Shown here piece after piece: positions 40,542 to 49,952 of a DNA stretch of 64,000 nucleotides. This stretch comes from Allobosea sp. CRIB-10. Its GTDB lineage: Bacteria; Pseudomonadota; Alphaproteobacteria; Rhizobiales; Beijerinckiaceae. The notes under the pieces were generated by a model. It did not search any database and had not been told where the DNA came from. It saw nothing but the letters and a program-made list of their open reading frames with translations. Both the position numbers and the translations under genes were made by a program. The DNA lies in the NCBI RefSeq assembly GCF_900112185.1, contig NZ_FOKP01000020.1, forward strand, positions 1 through 64,000, in the 5' to 3' direction. The stretch's first letter is position 1. Each line of letters begins with the position of its first letter.

Positions 40542-40784
40542 ATGAGCGGCCTGCGAAAACGCTCCCTCGCCATCGCCGGCCACCGCACCAGCGTCTCGCT
40601 CGAGGAACCCTTCTGGGAAGCGCTGAAGGAGATCGCGGCCGCCGAGAAGCGGCCGATCGCCAGCCTGGTGGTGGAGGTCGATTCCAGCCGCGGCGAGCTC
40701 AATCTCTCCTCGGCGCTGCGGCTGCGCGTGCTGGCGCATTATCGCGGGCGGACAGAGACCGCGAAGCTCATCCCTGCGGATTGA
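40542..40784 (+). CDS. Ribbon-helix-helix domain protein
   Basis: An 80-residue protein with an RHH_4-type domain: GHRTSVSLEEPFWEALKEIA, then KRPIASLVVEVDSSRGELNL and SALRLRVLAHYR. It is probably a small DNA-binding regulator of unknown target. It is the third gene of the fumC unit, and its 3' end overlaps the convergent argP 3' end by 17 bases. Confidence 0.88.
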   Translation: MSGLRKRSLAIAGHRTSVSLEEPFWEALKEIAAAEKRPIASLVVEVDSSRGELNLSSALRLRVLAHYRGRTETAKLIPAD

Positions 40785-41676
40785 CCAAAAGGCTGCGCGC
40801 CGTCTCGACCACGGCGCGCGTCAGATCCACCAGCCGCTCGGCCGCGACCCGGTTGACCTGCCAGAACAGGGGCGTGTCGAGCACCATCCCGGCCATGAGT
40901 TCGCAGAGCCGGCCGGCATCCAGATGCTCGCGCACCAGCAGCTCCGGATTGGCGCTCCAGCCGATGCCGAGCAGGCTCGCCTCGACGAAGCCCTGCGTCG
41001 ACGGCACCCAGTGCACTGGGTGGGTGGGGCTCTCGCCGAAGGCAGCCTCCATCCACTGGCTCTGCAAGCGATCCTTCTGATTGAAGACCAGCGACGGCGC
41101 CTGTCCGAGCGCAGGCAATGTCACCCCATTGGTAAAATGGCGCGCCATGAAGCCCGGGCTTGCCGTCGCGAGATAGCGCAACGAGCCGAGCGGGATGACG
41201 CGGCAGCCCTGGATCGGCTTGTTCAGCGCGGTGACGGCAGCAAGCACCCGCCCCTGTCGCAACCAATCGGCCGTATGCTCCTGATCGTCGACGGCGATGT
41301 CGATGAGATGTGGGCTCCGCTCCGCGAACGCCGCCACGGCACGCAGGAACCAGGTTCCGAGGCTGTCGGCATTGGCGGCGACCCGCAAGGTGACGCGCTG
41401 TTGCGGCTGGTCCGGCTCGGCCAGCGCGGGCAGCCGCGTCATCAGCTCACCCTCCAGCAGGCCGACCTGCTCCATATGGCGACAGAGCCATTCTCCCCGC
41501 TCGGTCGCGGTGCAGGGTTGCCCCCGGATGATCAGCACGGTGCCAAGCCGCTCCTCGAGTTGCTTTACGCGCTGCGACACGGCCGACGGCGTGACGTTGA
41601 GCGCCTGCGCCGCCTTGTCGAAGCTGCCGGTCCTGACCACGAGCGAGACGGCCTGCAAGCCGGGATAATCGAGCAT
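40768..41676 (-). CDS. argP: LysR family regulator ArgP (IciA/LysG)
   Basis: A 302-residue LysR regulator of the ArgP branch, sensing lysine/arginine and activating the exporter gene. The HTH region (GLQAVSLVVRTGSFDKAAQA, then NVTPSAVSQRVKQLEERLG) and the typical VLIIRGQPCTATERGEWL match ArgP. It is divergent from the LysE/ArgO gene with 92 bases between, the classic regulator/exporter arrangement. Confidence 0.93.
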   Translation of the reverse strand: MLDYPGLQAVSLVVRTGSFDKAAQALNVTPSAVSQRVKQLEERLGTVLIIRGQPCTATERGEWLCRHMEQVGLLEGELMTRLPALAEPDQPQQRVTLRVAANADSLGTWFLRAVAAFAERSPHLIDIAVDDQEHTADWLRQGRVLAAVTALNKPIQGCRVIPLGSLRYLATASPGFMARHFTNGVTLPALGQAPSLVFNQKDRLQSQWMEAAFGESPTHPVHWVPSTQGFVEASLLGIGWSANPELLVREHLDAGRLCELMAGMVLDTPLFWQVNRVAAERLVDLTRAVVETARSLLVNPQG

Positions 41677-41768
41677 CGCATTAGCTCTGCTTAATCGGAG
41701 TAACGATATTTAACTACACTAAAGGAACCTCACCACCTAGGCAGAACGGCGAAACAGGATCGCCGCCA

Positions 41769-42377
41769 ATGCCCCTCTCCGTCTATGTCACCGGCTTCAC
41801 CATGGGCCTCAGCCTGATCGTAGCCATCGGCGCCCAGAACAGTTTCGTGCTGCGGCAGGGCCTCAGGAACGAGCATGTCTTCGCGGTCTGCCTCACCTGC
41901 GCGCTCTCGGATGCGGTGCTGATCCTGGCCGGCGTCGTCGGCCTGAGGCAGGCGACGGCGATGCTGCCAATGCTCGAGCCGGCCCTGCGCTATGGCGGCG
42001 CCGCCTTCCTGATCTGGTATGGCGCGCGCAGCCTGGTTTCGGCCCTGCGCTCCTCCGAGGCGCTGGCGGTCGGCACCGCCGGTGGCGCGACGCTCTCCGC
42101 CAGCCTCGTCACCTGCGCCGCGCTGACCTGGCTCAACCCGCATGTCTATCTCGACACGGTGCTGCTGATCGGCAGCATCGCCAGCCAGTTCCCCGGACAG
42201 GAACTGGTCTTCGCCGGTGGCGCGATGACGGCCTCGTTCCTGTTCTTCTTCGGGCTCGGCTATGGCGCCCGCTGGCTGCGCCCGCTCTTCGCCGATCCCA
42301 AATCCTGGCGGATTCTCGACGGCATCGTCGCCGCCACCATGTGGGCGATCGCGTTCAAATTGCTGCAAGGCGGCTGA
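41769..42377 (+). CDS. argO: LysE/ArgO family basic amino acid exporter
   Basis: A 202-residue inner-membrane exporter with about six helices. The start YVTGFTMGLSLIVAIGAQNS, the ALSDAVLILAGVVGL helix and the TWLNPHVYLDTVLLIGSIAS segment are LysE/ArgO hallmarks. It should export arginine or lysine. The adjacent divergent argP is the expected activator. Confidence 0.93.
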   Translation: MPLSVYVTGFTMGLSLIVAIGAQNSFVLRQGLRNEHVFAVCLTCALSDAVLILAGVVGLRQATAMLPMLEPALRYGGAAFLIWYGARSLVSALRSSEALAVGTAGGATLSASLVTCAALTWLNPHVYLDTVLLIGSIASQFPGQELVFAGGAMTASFLFFFGLGYGARWLRPLFADPKSWRILDGIVAATMWAIAFKLLQGG

Positions 42378-42472
42378 TCGGACAGAACAGAAAATCCTGC
42401 ACAATCAGCAGTTTGCGAGAAAATATTGAATCAACGCCACACGTGTTTGATTCAGTTTCCCAGCATGTTGAA

Positions 42473-45400
42473 TCAGTTCTGTAGCGGCGAGCGCGACAGC
42501 GGCCGCGGCACCGACTGGATGTCGAGCGGCGGCGGCAATGGCGGGGCCTCGCCACGCGGCCTGCCATATCCCGGCGGATCGCCCGGAATGTAGGAGGGTG
42601 GCGCGCCCTGCAGGATCATCGGCCCCGGCCGCCCCTCGATAGCGGCCCGGATCGCCGCCTGCCTGGCCCGCTCCTCGGCTTCGGCCCGGCGCCGCTCGTC
42701 CTCGGCCTTCCGCAATTCCTCCTGGCGCTTCGCGACTTCCGCCTTGCGCGCCTCCTCGGCGATGCGCGCTTCTTCCAGCCTGCGGGCGATCTCCGCCCTG
42801 CGCGCTTCCTCGGCCTGCCTTGCTTCCTCGGCGCGCCGTGCGATCTCGGCCTTGCGGGCTTCCTCGGCGAGCCTGGCCTCCTCGGCCTTGCGCGCTTCCT
42901 CCGCCCGTTTCTCCTCGGCGATGCGACGTTCCTCCTCCGCCTTCAGGAACTCGGCGAGCTTGCGCTCGTTTTCGCGGAGCTCGCGCTCGGCTCGCAGGCG
43001 GCGCACATGCATCGCCCGCTCGCGCTGATCGGCCTCGAAGGCCTCGACCCGCTCGATCTCGCGCGCCAGCGCCCGCGCCGCCACGACATTGGAGAGCGCC
43101 CCGACATCGGTCTCGCGACGCGGCGCCTCCAGCGGCCCGCGCCAGGCGACGCCGACCTGCGGCATCTGGTCCGGCCAGCCCTTCGGCGCGGCCCCGAGCG
43201 GACGCAGATTCAGGCGCAGATCGGTGGTCATCGCCCGCCAGTCGACCAGGCCGGTCGCATCGGCCCTGAGACCGGCACGCTCGACCGAGACGGGTGAAAC
43301 CCGCAGCACGCCCGCCGCCTGGGTGAAGGGGATGGTGACGTCGCCGAGTGGCCAGCTCGCCTTCTCCAGTGCCTCGCCGATCCGGTCCTGCAGGCGCCCA
43401 GTCTCGCTTTCGGAGGCGTCATCACCCGTCGCGGCGATCACCTTGGAGATCGCCGCAGGGTCGAAGCGGGCCATGCCGGCGCCGGAGACGCTGATCGAGC
43501 CGGCGCCGCCGAGTGCCGCGATCAGCCGTGCCGGGCTCTCGCCCGAGCCGCCAGCCTCGAAGCTGCCCGACAGCTTGCCGGTCAGCGCTCCCTTGGTCAG
43601 TGTGGCAAGGTCGAGCCCGTTGAGGCCGAGCCTGCCGGTGATCTGCGCCAGCCCGCCCTCGCGGCGGGCGGTGAGCCGCCCGCTGACCTCGCCGCCGGCA
43701 TGGTTGCCGCGCAGATTGTCGAGGACGAGCCCATCCGGCCCTGCTGTCAGGTCGAGCCGAGCCTTGGACAGGGCGATCTTGTCGGTCAGGTCAAGCCGCT
43801 CGGCGGCAAGGGCCAGCCTGATCTCCCCGAGCCCTGTCGCGCCCTGGAAGCGGCTCGGCGACCACTGGCTGCCAGCCACCGGCTGGGCCTGGCCGAGCAC
43901 CGCCGTGAGCGCGGGCTGCAGGGCGAGATAGGGAAGATCGAGTCGCCCGCCGATCCCGTTTTCGGCCGAGAAGCTCAGCACGCCGCGCGCCGCCTTGCCG
44001 CCGGCATTGACGACGAGATCGTCGAGCCTGGCTTCTTCGCCGAAGCTGACACGCCCGGAGGCATCGAGAACGCCGTCCGGAACCAGCCGCGCCAGCCCGT
44101 CCGGCAGCACCTGGTCCGGCCCGTCGGCCTGCAGGCTGAGCCGCGCCCCGCCCCCGGCGCTCTCCAGAACCAGCATCAGCCCAGGACCGGCGAGCGAACC
44201 GACCGGACCGTTCGAGCCGAAGCCGAGCGACAGCTCGCCCGAGCCGCCGCGTGCCGGGCGCGGCAGGCCGAAGGCTGCAAAGGCACGGCGCCGGTCATCC
44301 AGCGAGAGCTTCACGTCGCCGCCGCTCCACTGCCCGGCGGCGTCGAGCTTGCCGTTGAGCGAGAGCCTCCCGGCCTGGGCCGAGCCCTCCGCCACGACGC
44401 TGGTCTCGCCATTGGACGCACGCGCCAGCTTGAAGCCGGCATCGATGCCGGCGAGCCCGTCCTCGATCCGCGGCAGTACGCGCCGGAAGCCTTCCGGCAG
44501 CAGCGGCCCGGCCAGCGCCGTCAGCGCGGCGAAGCGCGGCGCCCGCACCCGCCCGGCGATCTCGCCGCCGCCCGGCAACAGCGCGCCCTCGCCTTCGACC
44601 TTGACGCCGCCGAAACCGTCGACCGCCAGGCGGCTGAGGCGCCAATCGGCGCCCTGCCGGGCCAACGCGAGCCGGGCCGAGCCTGGCGGCGTCGCAAGAT
44701 AGCGCAACCCGTTCAGGGTGAGATCGAGCGCAAGATCGCGCCGGCCCGCGAGCGCGTTCAGACTGTCGCCGGCCGGCAGGGTCGAAAGGTCGAGCCCATT
44801 CACCGTCAGCTTGGCATCGAGCCTGCTCGGCGTGATCGCGCCGGACCCTTCCAGCCGAGGACCAGAGCCCGCCCGCGCGGTCATGCGGGCGATCGCGAGG
44901 CGCTCACTGCTCCAGTCCAGCGTCGCCGTCCCGTCGAAGCTGCGCAGGGCGGCAAAGCTGTCGGCCAGCCCGGCCTCGACGCCGAGCCGCGCCAGCGCCA
45001 GCGCCGCCCGGCGGGCATCGGGTGCCTTCGCCTCGACCGTGCCGCGAAAGCCCTGGCCATCGAGCGCGCCACGCGCGTCGAGGACGGCGTTGGCGATCCT
45101 GACCGTGGCGCTGCCCGCCTCGATCCCGTCGCCATCAAGCTTGCCGCGCAGGGCAAAGCCGCTGAAGTCTTCGCCGCGCCAGACGATCTGGTCGAGATCG
45201 AGCGAGAGATCGACCGGCCCCGGCAATGCCTGCAGGGCACGCTGATAGCCCGGCCGCTGGGCGAGCGCTTCGCTCAGTGCGTCGGCATCGAGCCGGCGCG
45301 CCTTGAGCTGGATGCTGCCTTTGCTGTCAGCGGGATTGAATGAGCCCTCGCCTTCCAGCCGCGCCGCACCGCCGGCGATGTCGATGGCGAGACCGGAGAA

Positions 45401-46171
45401 GTCGAGGCGGCGGCTGTCGCCGGCGACCCGCCCAGCCAGGCTGACGGCCCCGCCCGGCGCCATCGTGAAACTGCCTTCGAGCCCGGGCCTGACACGCTGT
45501 TCCGCTCCGCCAAGGATCAGCGAACCGTCGAAACCGAATTGCGTCTGCTCGCCGATGAGCGACGCCTTGGTCCGCAATCGCCCGTCGGCCTCGATGGCGC
45601 CGGTCGCGAAGCGCAGGGACGAGCCGGCGATCTCGCCTTCGACGCGCCAGGGCCCATGCAGGGCAACGGCGGAGACATCGACCGAGATCGGCGCCAGCGT
45701 CTGCGCCGCTTTGCCGGGTTCGCGCCAGATCACGGCTGCACGGCGGATCGCCAGCCGATCGATCGCCGTCTCGCTCGGCAAGCCGGCGCCCTGACGGGCC
45801 GGCAGCGCGATGGCGCCGCTCTCGTCGGCGGTAAGGTTGAGCGTCAGCCCATCCGCCTCGGCTTCGACCAGCCTGAACTCGCCGCGCGCCAGCGGCGCCA
45901 GCGCGAGCTCGGCCGTCAACGTCTCGATCGTAGCGCTGCTCGTGCCACTTTCGCCCGAACCGAGGCGGACCTCGCCGAGCTTCAGCCGCGGCGATGGCAG
46001 CAGCCGCAGCCCGATCTCGCCGGCGACGCGCGTCTCCACGCCGAGCGCGGCGCTGATGCGTTGCTCGAAATGGGGCCTGTACTCGCGCCAGTCGACGAAG
46101 CCCGGCCCCAGCAGCGCGGCCAGCAACGCCGCGACGAGCAGCCCGGCCAGAAAGGTCAGGGCCTCACGCAC
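42473..46171 (-). CDS. AsmA family protein with a long charged coiled-coil tail
   Basis: A protein of about 1232 residues. An N-terminal membrane helix (LTFLAGLLVAALLAALLGPG) is followed by the AsmA start (EQRISAALGVETRVAGEIGL, RLLPSPRLKLGEVRLG). About 900 residues of beta-rich repeats come next, as in AsmA/TamB-like proteins thought to bridge the periplasm and move lipids. The AsmA C-domain ends near MTTDLRLNLRPLG. The last 200 residues are unusual: a Glu/Ala/Arg helix of repeated KAEEAR units, then a Pro-rich tail. The start is uncertain; GTG 46171 is used, with a TTG 12 codons upstream. Confidence 0.85.
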   Translation of the reverse strand: MREALTFLAGLLVAALLAALLGPGFVDWREYRPHFEQRISAALGVETRVAGEIGLRLLPSPRLKLGEVRLGSGESGTSSATIETLTAELALAPLARGEFRLVEAEADGLTLNLTADESGAIALPARQGAGLPSETAIDRLAIRRAAVIWREPGKAAQTLAPISVDVSAVALHGPWRVEGEIAGSSLRFATGAIEADGRLRTKASLIGEQTQFGFDGSLILGGAEQRVRPGLEGSFTMAPGGAVSLAGRVAGDSRRLDFSGLAIDIAGGAARLEGEGSFNPADSKGSIQLKARRLDADALSEALAQRPGYQRALQALPGPVDLSLDLDQIVWRGEDFSGFALRGKLDGDGIEAGSATVRIANAVLDARGALDGQGFRGTVEAKAPDARRAALALARLGVEAGLADSFAALRSFDGTATLDWSSERLAIARMTARAGSGPRLEGSGAITPSRLDAKLTVNGLDLSTLPAGDSLNALAGRRDLALDLTLNGLRYLATPPGSARLALARQGADWRLSRLAVDGFGGVKVEGEGALLPGGGEIAGRVRAPRFAALTALAGPLLPEGFRRVLPRIEDGLAGIDAGFKLARASNGETSVVAEGSAQAGRLSLNGKLDAAGQWSGGDVKLSLDDRRRAFAAFGLPRPARGGSGELSLGFGSNGPVGSLAGPGLMLVLESAGGGARLSLQADGPDQVLPDGLARLVPDGVLDASGRVSFGEEARLDDLVVNAGGKAARGVLSFSAENGIGGRLDLPYLALQPALTAVLGQAQPVAGSQWSPSRFQGATGLGEIRLALAAERLDLTDKIALSKARLDLTAGPDGLVLDNLRGNHAGGEVSGRLTARREGGLAQITGRLGLNGLDLATLTKGALTGKLSGSFEAGGSGESPARLIAALGGAGSISVSGAGMARFDPAAISKVIAATGDDASESETGRLQDRIGEALEKASWPLGDVTIPFTQAAGVLRVSPVSVERAGLRADATGLVDWRAMTTDLRLNLRPLGAAPKGWPDQMPQVGVAWRGPLEAPRRETDVGALSNVVAARALAREIERVEAFEADQRERAMHVRRLRAERELRENERKLAEFLKAEEERRIAEEKRAEEARKAEEARLAEEARKAEIARRAEEARQAEEARRAEIARRLEEARIAEEARKAEVAKRQEELRKAEDERRRAEAEERARQAAIRAAIEGRPGPMILQGAPPSYIPGDPPGYGRPRGEAPPLPPPLDIQSVPRPLSRSPLQN
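42640..42990 (-). repeat. Repeat-encoding region for KAEEAR-type units
   Basis: Within the AsmA gene the DNA repeats GCCTCCTCGGC-like blocks that encode successive K/R-A-E-E/I-A-R hexads (for example AEEARKAEEARLAEEARKAE). At least ten units are visible. The region should form a long rigid, charged helix and is prone to repeat-number change. Confidence 0.75.
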
Positions 46172-46267
46172 GCTCTTGCATTGATCCTCAACATGTCGAC
46201 GGCGCAATCATGCACGCAAGTCGCGGCAGGATCACGACATTCTTGCGAATGATCCCCGTCTGGAATG

Positions 46268-47713
46268 TCACAAGGCGATGATCTTGCCGGGATTGAGGAT
46301 GTTCTGCGGGTCGAGCGCGCGCTTGATCAGCCGCATCGTGGCGAGCGCGGCCGGGCTGTGCTCGATCGCGAGGTACTTCATCTTCTTCTGGCCGACGCCG
46401 TGCTCGCCGGTGCAGGTGCCTTCCATGGCGAGCGCTCGCTTGACCAGCCGGTCGATGAAGGCCTCGCAGCGCGCAACCTCGTCGGGATCGGCGAGATCGA
46501 CCAGCGGCTGCGTGTGAAAATTGCCGTCGCCGACATGGCCGACGATCGGCGCGATCAAGCCTGACGCCTCGATGTCGCGCTTGGTCTCGTCGACGCATTC
46601 GGCCAGCCGCGAGATCGGCACGCAGACATCGGTCGCGACCGATTCCGCCCCGGGACGCAGCGCGCGGGCCGCCCAATAGGCGTCGTGCCGCGCCTGCCAC
46701 AGCTTCGAACGATCCTCCGGCCTGGTCGCCCAGTCGAACGGCCCGCCGCCGAATTCGGCCGCGATCTCGCCGAAGCGCTCGGCCTGCTCCTTCACTCCCT
46801 CCTCCGAGCCGTGGAACTCGACGAACAGCATCGTCGTCTCCGGCAGGCCGAGCTTGGAATGCAGGTTGACGCCGCGCATCATCACGTCGTCGACCAGCTC
46901 GATCCGCGCGATCGGCAGGCCCGATTGGATCGTCATGATCGTCGCGTCGCAGGCCGCCTTCACCGAAGGGAACGGGCAGACGCCGGCCGACATCGCCTCG
47001 GGGATTCCTTGCAGCTTCAGCGTCACCTCGGTGATGATGCCGAGCGTGCCTTCCGAGCCGACGATCAGGCGGGTGAGATCGTAGCCGGCCGAGGATTTGC
47101 GGGCCCGGCTCGCCGTCTTGACGATCGAGCCGTCGGCCATCACCGCGGTCAGCGCGATGACATTGTCCTTCATCGTGCCGTAGCGCACGGCGTTGGTTCC
47201 GGAGGCGCGCGTCGCCGCCATGCCGCCGATCGAGGCATCGGCGCCAGGATCGATCGGGAAGAACAGGCCCTGGTCACGCAGGTGCTCGTTGAGCTCCTTG
47301 CGGGTGATGCCGGGCTCGACGGTGCAGTCGAGATCCTCGGCATGGACCGCGACGACCCGCTTCATCTGCGACATGTCGATGCAGACGCCGCCGAAGGGCG
47401 CGTTGACATGGCCCTCCAGCGAGGTGCCGGTGCCGAAAGCGATGGCGGGAACCCCGTGCTTGGCGCACAATTTGACAATGGAGGCCACCTCTTCGGTGCT
47501 CTCAGGATAGACCACCGCATCCGGCGGCTGGTTCGGGATCCAGGTCAGGGTATGGCCGTGCTGCTGCCGGACCGCGAGGCTGGTGACGAGCCGGTTGCCG
47601 AACAGCGCCGCCAGCGCCTGCGTCAGCGCCGCAATGGCCTGCGGCGAAGGCGGCAGCTCTGCAACACGAGCAAGGGGGGCCTGAGACGCGGAAGCGGAAG
47701 AAGGCATTGTCAT
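46268..47713 (-). CDS. FAD-linked D-lactate dehydrogenase / glycolate oxidase-type enzyme
   Basis: A 481-residue flavoprotein of the VAO/GlcD family. The FAD domain has YPESTEEVASIVKLCAKHGV and FGTGTSLEGHVNAPFGGVC. The cap domain includes VGHVGDGNFHTQPLVD and GTCTGEHGVGQKKMKYL. These fit D-lactate dehydrogenase (cytochrome type) more than GlcD, but the substrate is not proven. ATG 47713 is used; the open frame extends upstream without similarity. It is divergent from the thioesterase. Confidence 0.92.
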   Translation of the reverse strand: MTMPSSASASQAPLARVAELPPSPQAIAALTQALAALFGNRLVTSLAVRQQHGHTLTWIPNQPPDAVVYPESTEEVASIVKLCAKHGVPAIAFGTGTSLEGHVNAPFGGVCIDMSQMKRVVAVHAEDLDCTVEPGITRKELNEHLRDQGLFFPIDPGADASIGGMAATRASGTNAVRYGTMKDNVIALTAVMADGSIVKTASRARKSSAGYDLTRLIVGSEGTLGIITEVTLKLQGIPEAMSAGVCPFPSVKAACDATIMTIQSGLPIARIELVDDVMMRGVNLHSKLGLPETTMLFVEFHGSEEGVKEQAERFGEIAAEFGGGPFDWATRPEDRSKLWQARHDAYWAARALRPGAESVATDVCVPISRLAECVDETKRDIEASGLIAPIVGHVGDGNFHTQPLVDLADPDEVARCEAFIDRLVKRALAMEGTCTGEHGVGQKKMKYLAIEHSPAALATMRLIKRALDPQNILNPGKIIAL

Positions 47714-47858
47714 GGCTGGAGAACTTCGCCTAGTCTGGAATGGTTCGGCCCTGGAGTAGCGGCTTGTGTTGTTTTCACGCGCCGCGCCCGCGCCGGCAAG
47801 AGCCGGCGGTGCAGAGCCGCCTACGCATCGACGACAGACGGACCGAAAGGAGGAGCCG

Positions 47859-48425
47859 ATGCCGGACGAAATTCGCACGCCCGCTTTGTTTTTTGCTCCC
47901 TTCGTCTCGTCCCCGATGCGGGTCGAGCCGCACTGGATCGACTATAACGGCCATCTCAACATGGCCTATTACCATGTGTTGTTCGATCGCGCAGTCGACG
48001 AGGTCTTCTCGCTGGTCGGCCTGAACCAGGACTATGTCGAGAGCCGTCACGCCTCCTTCTTCGCCGCCGAATGCCATGTGCTCTATAAGCGCGAGCTGAC
48101 GGAGGGCGATCTCGTGCGGGTCACCGCGCAACTCATCGCCTTCGACGACAAGCGGCTGCACTACTATCTCGAGATGCGCCATGCCAGCGAAGGCTGGCTC
48201 GCCGCGACCTCCGAGAACCTATCGCTGCACGTCGACATGAACGATCGCAGGGTGACCCCCTTCCCGCCCGACATCCTCGCCAATCTCGCGATCATGAAGG
48301 CGGCGCATGCGCAGATGCCGCGCCCGGCCACGGTCGGCCGGATGATCGGCATGCCGCAGAAGAGCGCGATCACCCTCGGCGAGCCGGCGCCGGAAGCGGA
48401 ACGCGAGACGGAGACGCGGCACTAG
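47859..48425 (+). CDS. Hotdog-fold thioesterase family protein
   Basis: A 188-residue hotdog protein with the 4HBT-like motif WIDYNGHLNMAYYHVLFDRA (residues 27-46). The catalytic Asp sits in the D-Y-N-G-H-x-N pattern. The protein should hydrolyse an acyl-CoA. Resemblance to carnitine-pathway betainyl-CoA thioesterases is possible, but no carnitine genes are here. AGGAGG precedes the ATG at a good distance. Confidence 0.88.
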   Translation: MPDEIRTPALFFAPFVSSPMRVEPHWIDYNGHLNMAYYHVLFDRAVDEVFSLVGLNQDYVESRHASFFAAECHVLYKRELTEGDLVRVTAQLIAFDDKRLHYYLEMRHASEGWLAATSENLSLHVDMNDRRVTPFPPDILANLAIMKAAHAQMPRPATVGRMIGMPQKSAITLGEPAPEAERETETRH

Positions 48426-48439
48426 CTCCGGAATCGGAG

Positions 48440-49240
48440 CTAATCGTCGCCGTCCGGGATCTTCAGCCGGTGGCCGCAGGCCTTGCAGTGTACGGCGTCG
48501 GGCTCATGGCGCTGCAAGGCGCATTCCGGGCAGGAAAATGTCACCTTGTGCGGCCGGAACACCGCCTGCGCCAGTCGCACGAACAGCGAGATGCCGGTGA
48601 TCATCACCACGATCGAGGTCAGCTTGCCGGCGATGCCCGGCAAGGTGATGTCGCCGAAGCCGGTCGTCGTCACCGTGGTGACGGTGAAATAGAGCGCCTC
48701 GACATAGCCCTCCAGCCCCGACCGGTTCATGAAGAAGAAGGTGTAGACGAAGCCGGTGACGACGAAGAGGAAGGTCGCGAGGTTGATCAGCGCCCGCGCC
48801 ACGTCCTCCCAGTCGCGATAGCGCGTCTGCCGCAATTGCGCCCAGAGCTGGCCGCGCTGCGACAACGACCAGAGCCTTAAGATTCGCAGGAAGCCGAAAT
48901 TCTCCAGCCATTGCGGCGCCAGCAGCGTCGCCAGGATGAAGAGGTCGAGCAGCATGGTCGGCTGGCGCAGCAGCCGCAGCATGTTCGAGGAGGCGAGGAA
49001 GCGCGCCGCGATCTCGGCGGCGACGATGAGCGCGACGGCATAGTCGAGCCAGAGGAATTCCGGCCGGTCGCGCAGCATCGGCGTTGCGATGAAGAAGCCG
49101 ATGATCAGAAGATCGACGATCAGCGTCGCGAACTGGAAGCGCAGCGCCGCCGGGGTGCGGCCGTGATAGAGTTGGCGCAGGCGGTCGCGCAGCCCGGATC
49201 GTCCAGTGCTGCTGTCGTCGGGATCGGCGGCGGCGCTCAT
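48440..49240 (-). CDS. Voltage-gated-type potassium channel with C-terminal zinc ribbon
   Basis: A 266-residue ion-channel protein. Four hydrophobic helices precede a pore loop with the selectivity filter TTTGFGD (residues 191-197), a K+ variant of TVGYGD. A last helix follows (IVVMITGISLFVRLAQAVF). An Arg-rich segment (FLRILRLWSLSQRG, residues 117-130) resembles a voltage-sensor S4. The cytosolic tail has CPEC (237-240) and CKAC (252-255), a four-Cys zinc ribbon. It is 46 bases downstream of btaB on the same strand. Confidence 0.88.
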   Translation of the reverse strand: MSAAADPDDSSTGRSGLRDRLRQLYHGRTPAALRFQFATLIVDLLIIGFFIATPMLRDRPEFLWLDYAVALIVAAEIAARFLASSNMLRLLRQPTMLLDLFILATLLAPQWLENFGFLRILRLWSLSQRGQLWAQLRQTRYRDWEDVARALINLATFLFVVTGFVYTFFFMNRSGLEGYVEALYFTVTTVTTTGFGDITLPGIAGKLTSIVVMITGISLFVRLAQAVFRPHKVTFSCPECALQRHEPDAVHCKACGHRLKIPDGDD

Positions 49241-49286
49241 GGTGCTGGCGTAGCAGCGCAGCAGCGACGGCGTCCAGTCCTGGCGC

Positions 49287-49952
49287 TCAAGCCGGCCGGA
49301 TCGCGACCGCCTGCACGCTGTAACCGCCGAACAGCCGAGTCGTGCTGCCGATCGTCCCGGTCTCGGCGCAGAGATCGGTCACGACTGCATCGAGATCCCG
49401 GCGCGGCGTGACATGGAACAGCGCCAGCCAGCGATTCAGCACCGCTCTGAACGGCCCCGGCAGATGCGCCTGGTCGCCGAAATCGACGATGTGCAGCGCG
49501 CCGCCCGGTGCAACGACGGCGAGCCCCTGTGCCAGCGCCTCGCGCCAGGGCGGGATCATCGAGAGCGCATAGGAAATCACCACTCGCTCGAAGCCGGCGC
49601 GGCCGAATAGTGCCTGCGAATCGAAATCCGTCGCATCCGCCTGCGCCAGGACGATCCGCTCGGACAGCCCCGCCTTCGCCACCTGCTCGCGGGCGGTGCG
49701 CAGCATCTCCTCGGAAACGTCGAGGCCGTAGCAGCGTGCGTGCGGATAAGCCTGCGCGATCTTGATCAGATTCCGGCCCGTGCCACAGCCGACCTCGAGC
49801 ACTGCCCCGCCCGGCGGCGGCTTCAGCTCGGCAATCAGCCCGTCGCGGCCAAGCAGGTAGAATTTGCGGGTCGCATCGTAGATGTGCCGCTGGAAGCGGT
49901 ACATCCGGTCCATCAGGCCGGCGGCATCCGCCCTGCCCTCCGCCGCGCTCAC
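49287..49952 (-). CDS. btaB: BtaB-type SAM methyltransferase (betaine lipid synthesis)
   Basis: A 221-residue methyltransferase. The SAM motif is VLEVGCGTGRNLIKIAQAYP (residues 51-70). The N-terminal MYRFQRHIYDATRKFYLLGR and the DFGDQAHLPGPFRAVLNRWL segment match BtaB, which N-trimethylates the homoserine head group to give DGTS. The GTG start overlaps the btaA stop (GTGA), supporting the pathway assignment. Confidence 0.91.
   Translation of the reverse strand: MSAAEGRADAAGLMDRMYRFQRHIYDATRKFYLLGRDGLIAELKPPPGGAVLEVGCGTGRNLIKIAQAYPHARCYGLDVSEEMLRTAREQVAKAGLSERIVLAQADATDFDSQALFGRAGFERVVISYALSMIPPWREALAQGLAVVAPGGALHIVDFGDQAHLPGPFRAVLNRWLALFHVTPRRDLDAVVTDLCAETGTIGSTTRLFGGYSVQAVAIRPA

Noticed and set aside
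42640..42990. Possible CRISPR-like or satellite array
   Set aside because: The regular spacing comes from repeated codons for KAEEAR units in one open frame. There are no spacers of unique sequence.
43700..45343. A 547-codon plus-strand frame inside the AsmA gene
   Set aside because: It is antisense to the AsmA protein, which has a clear membrane anchor and domain pattern.
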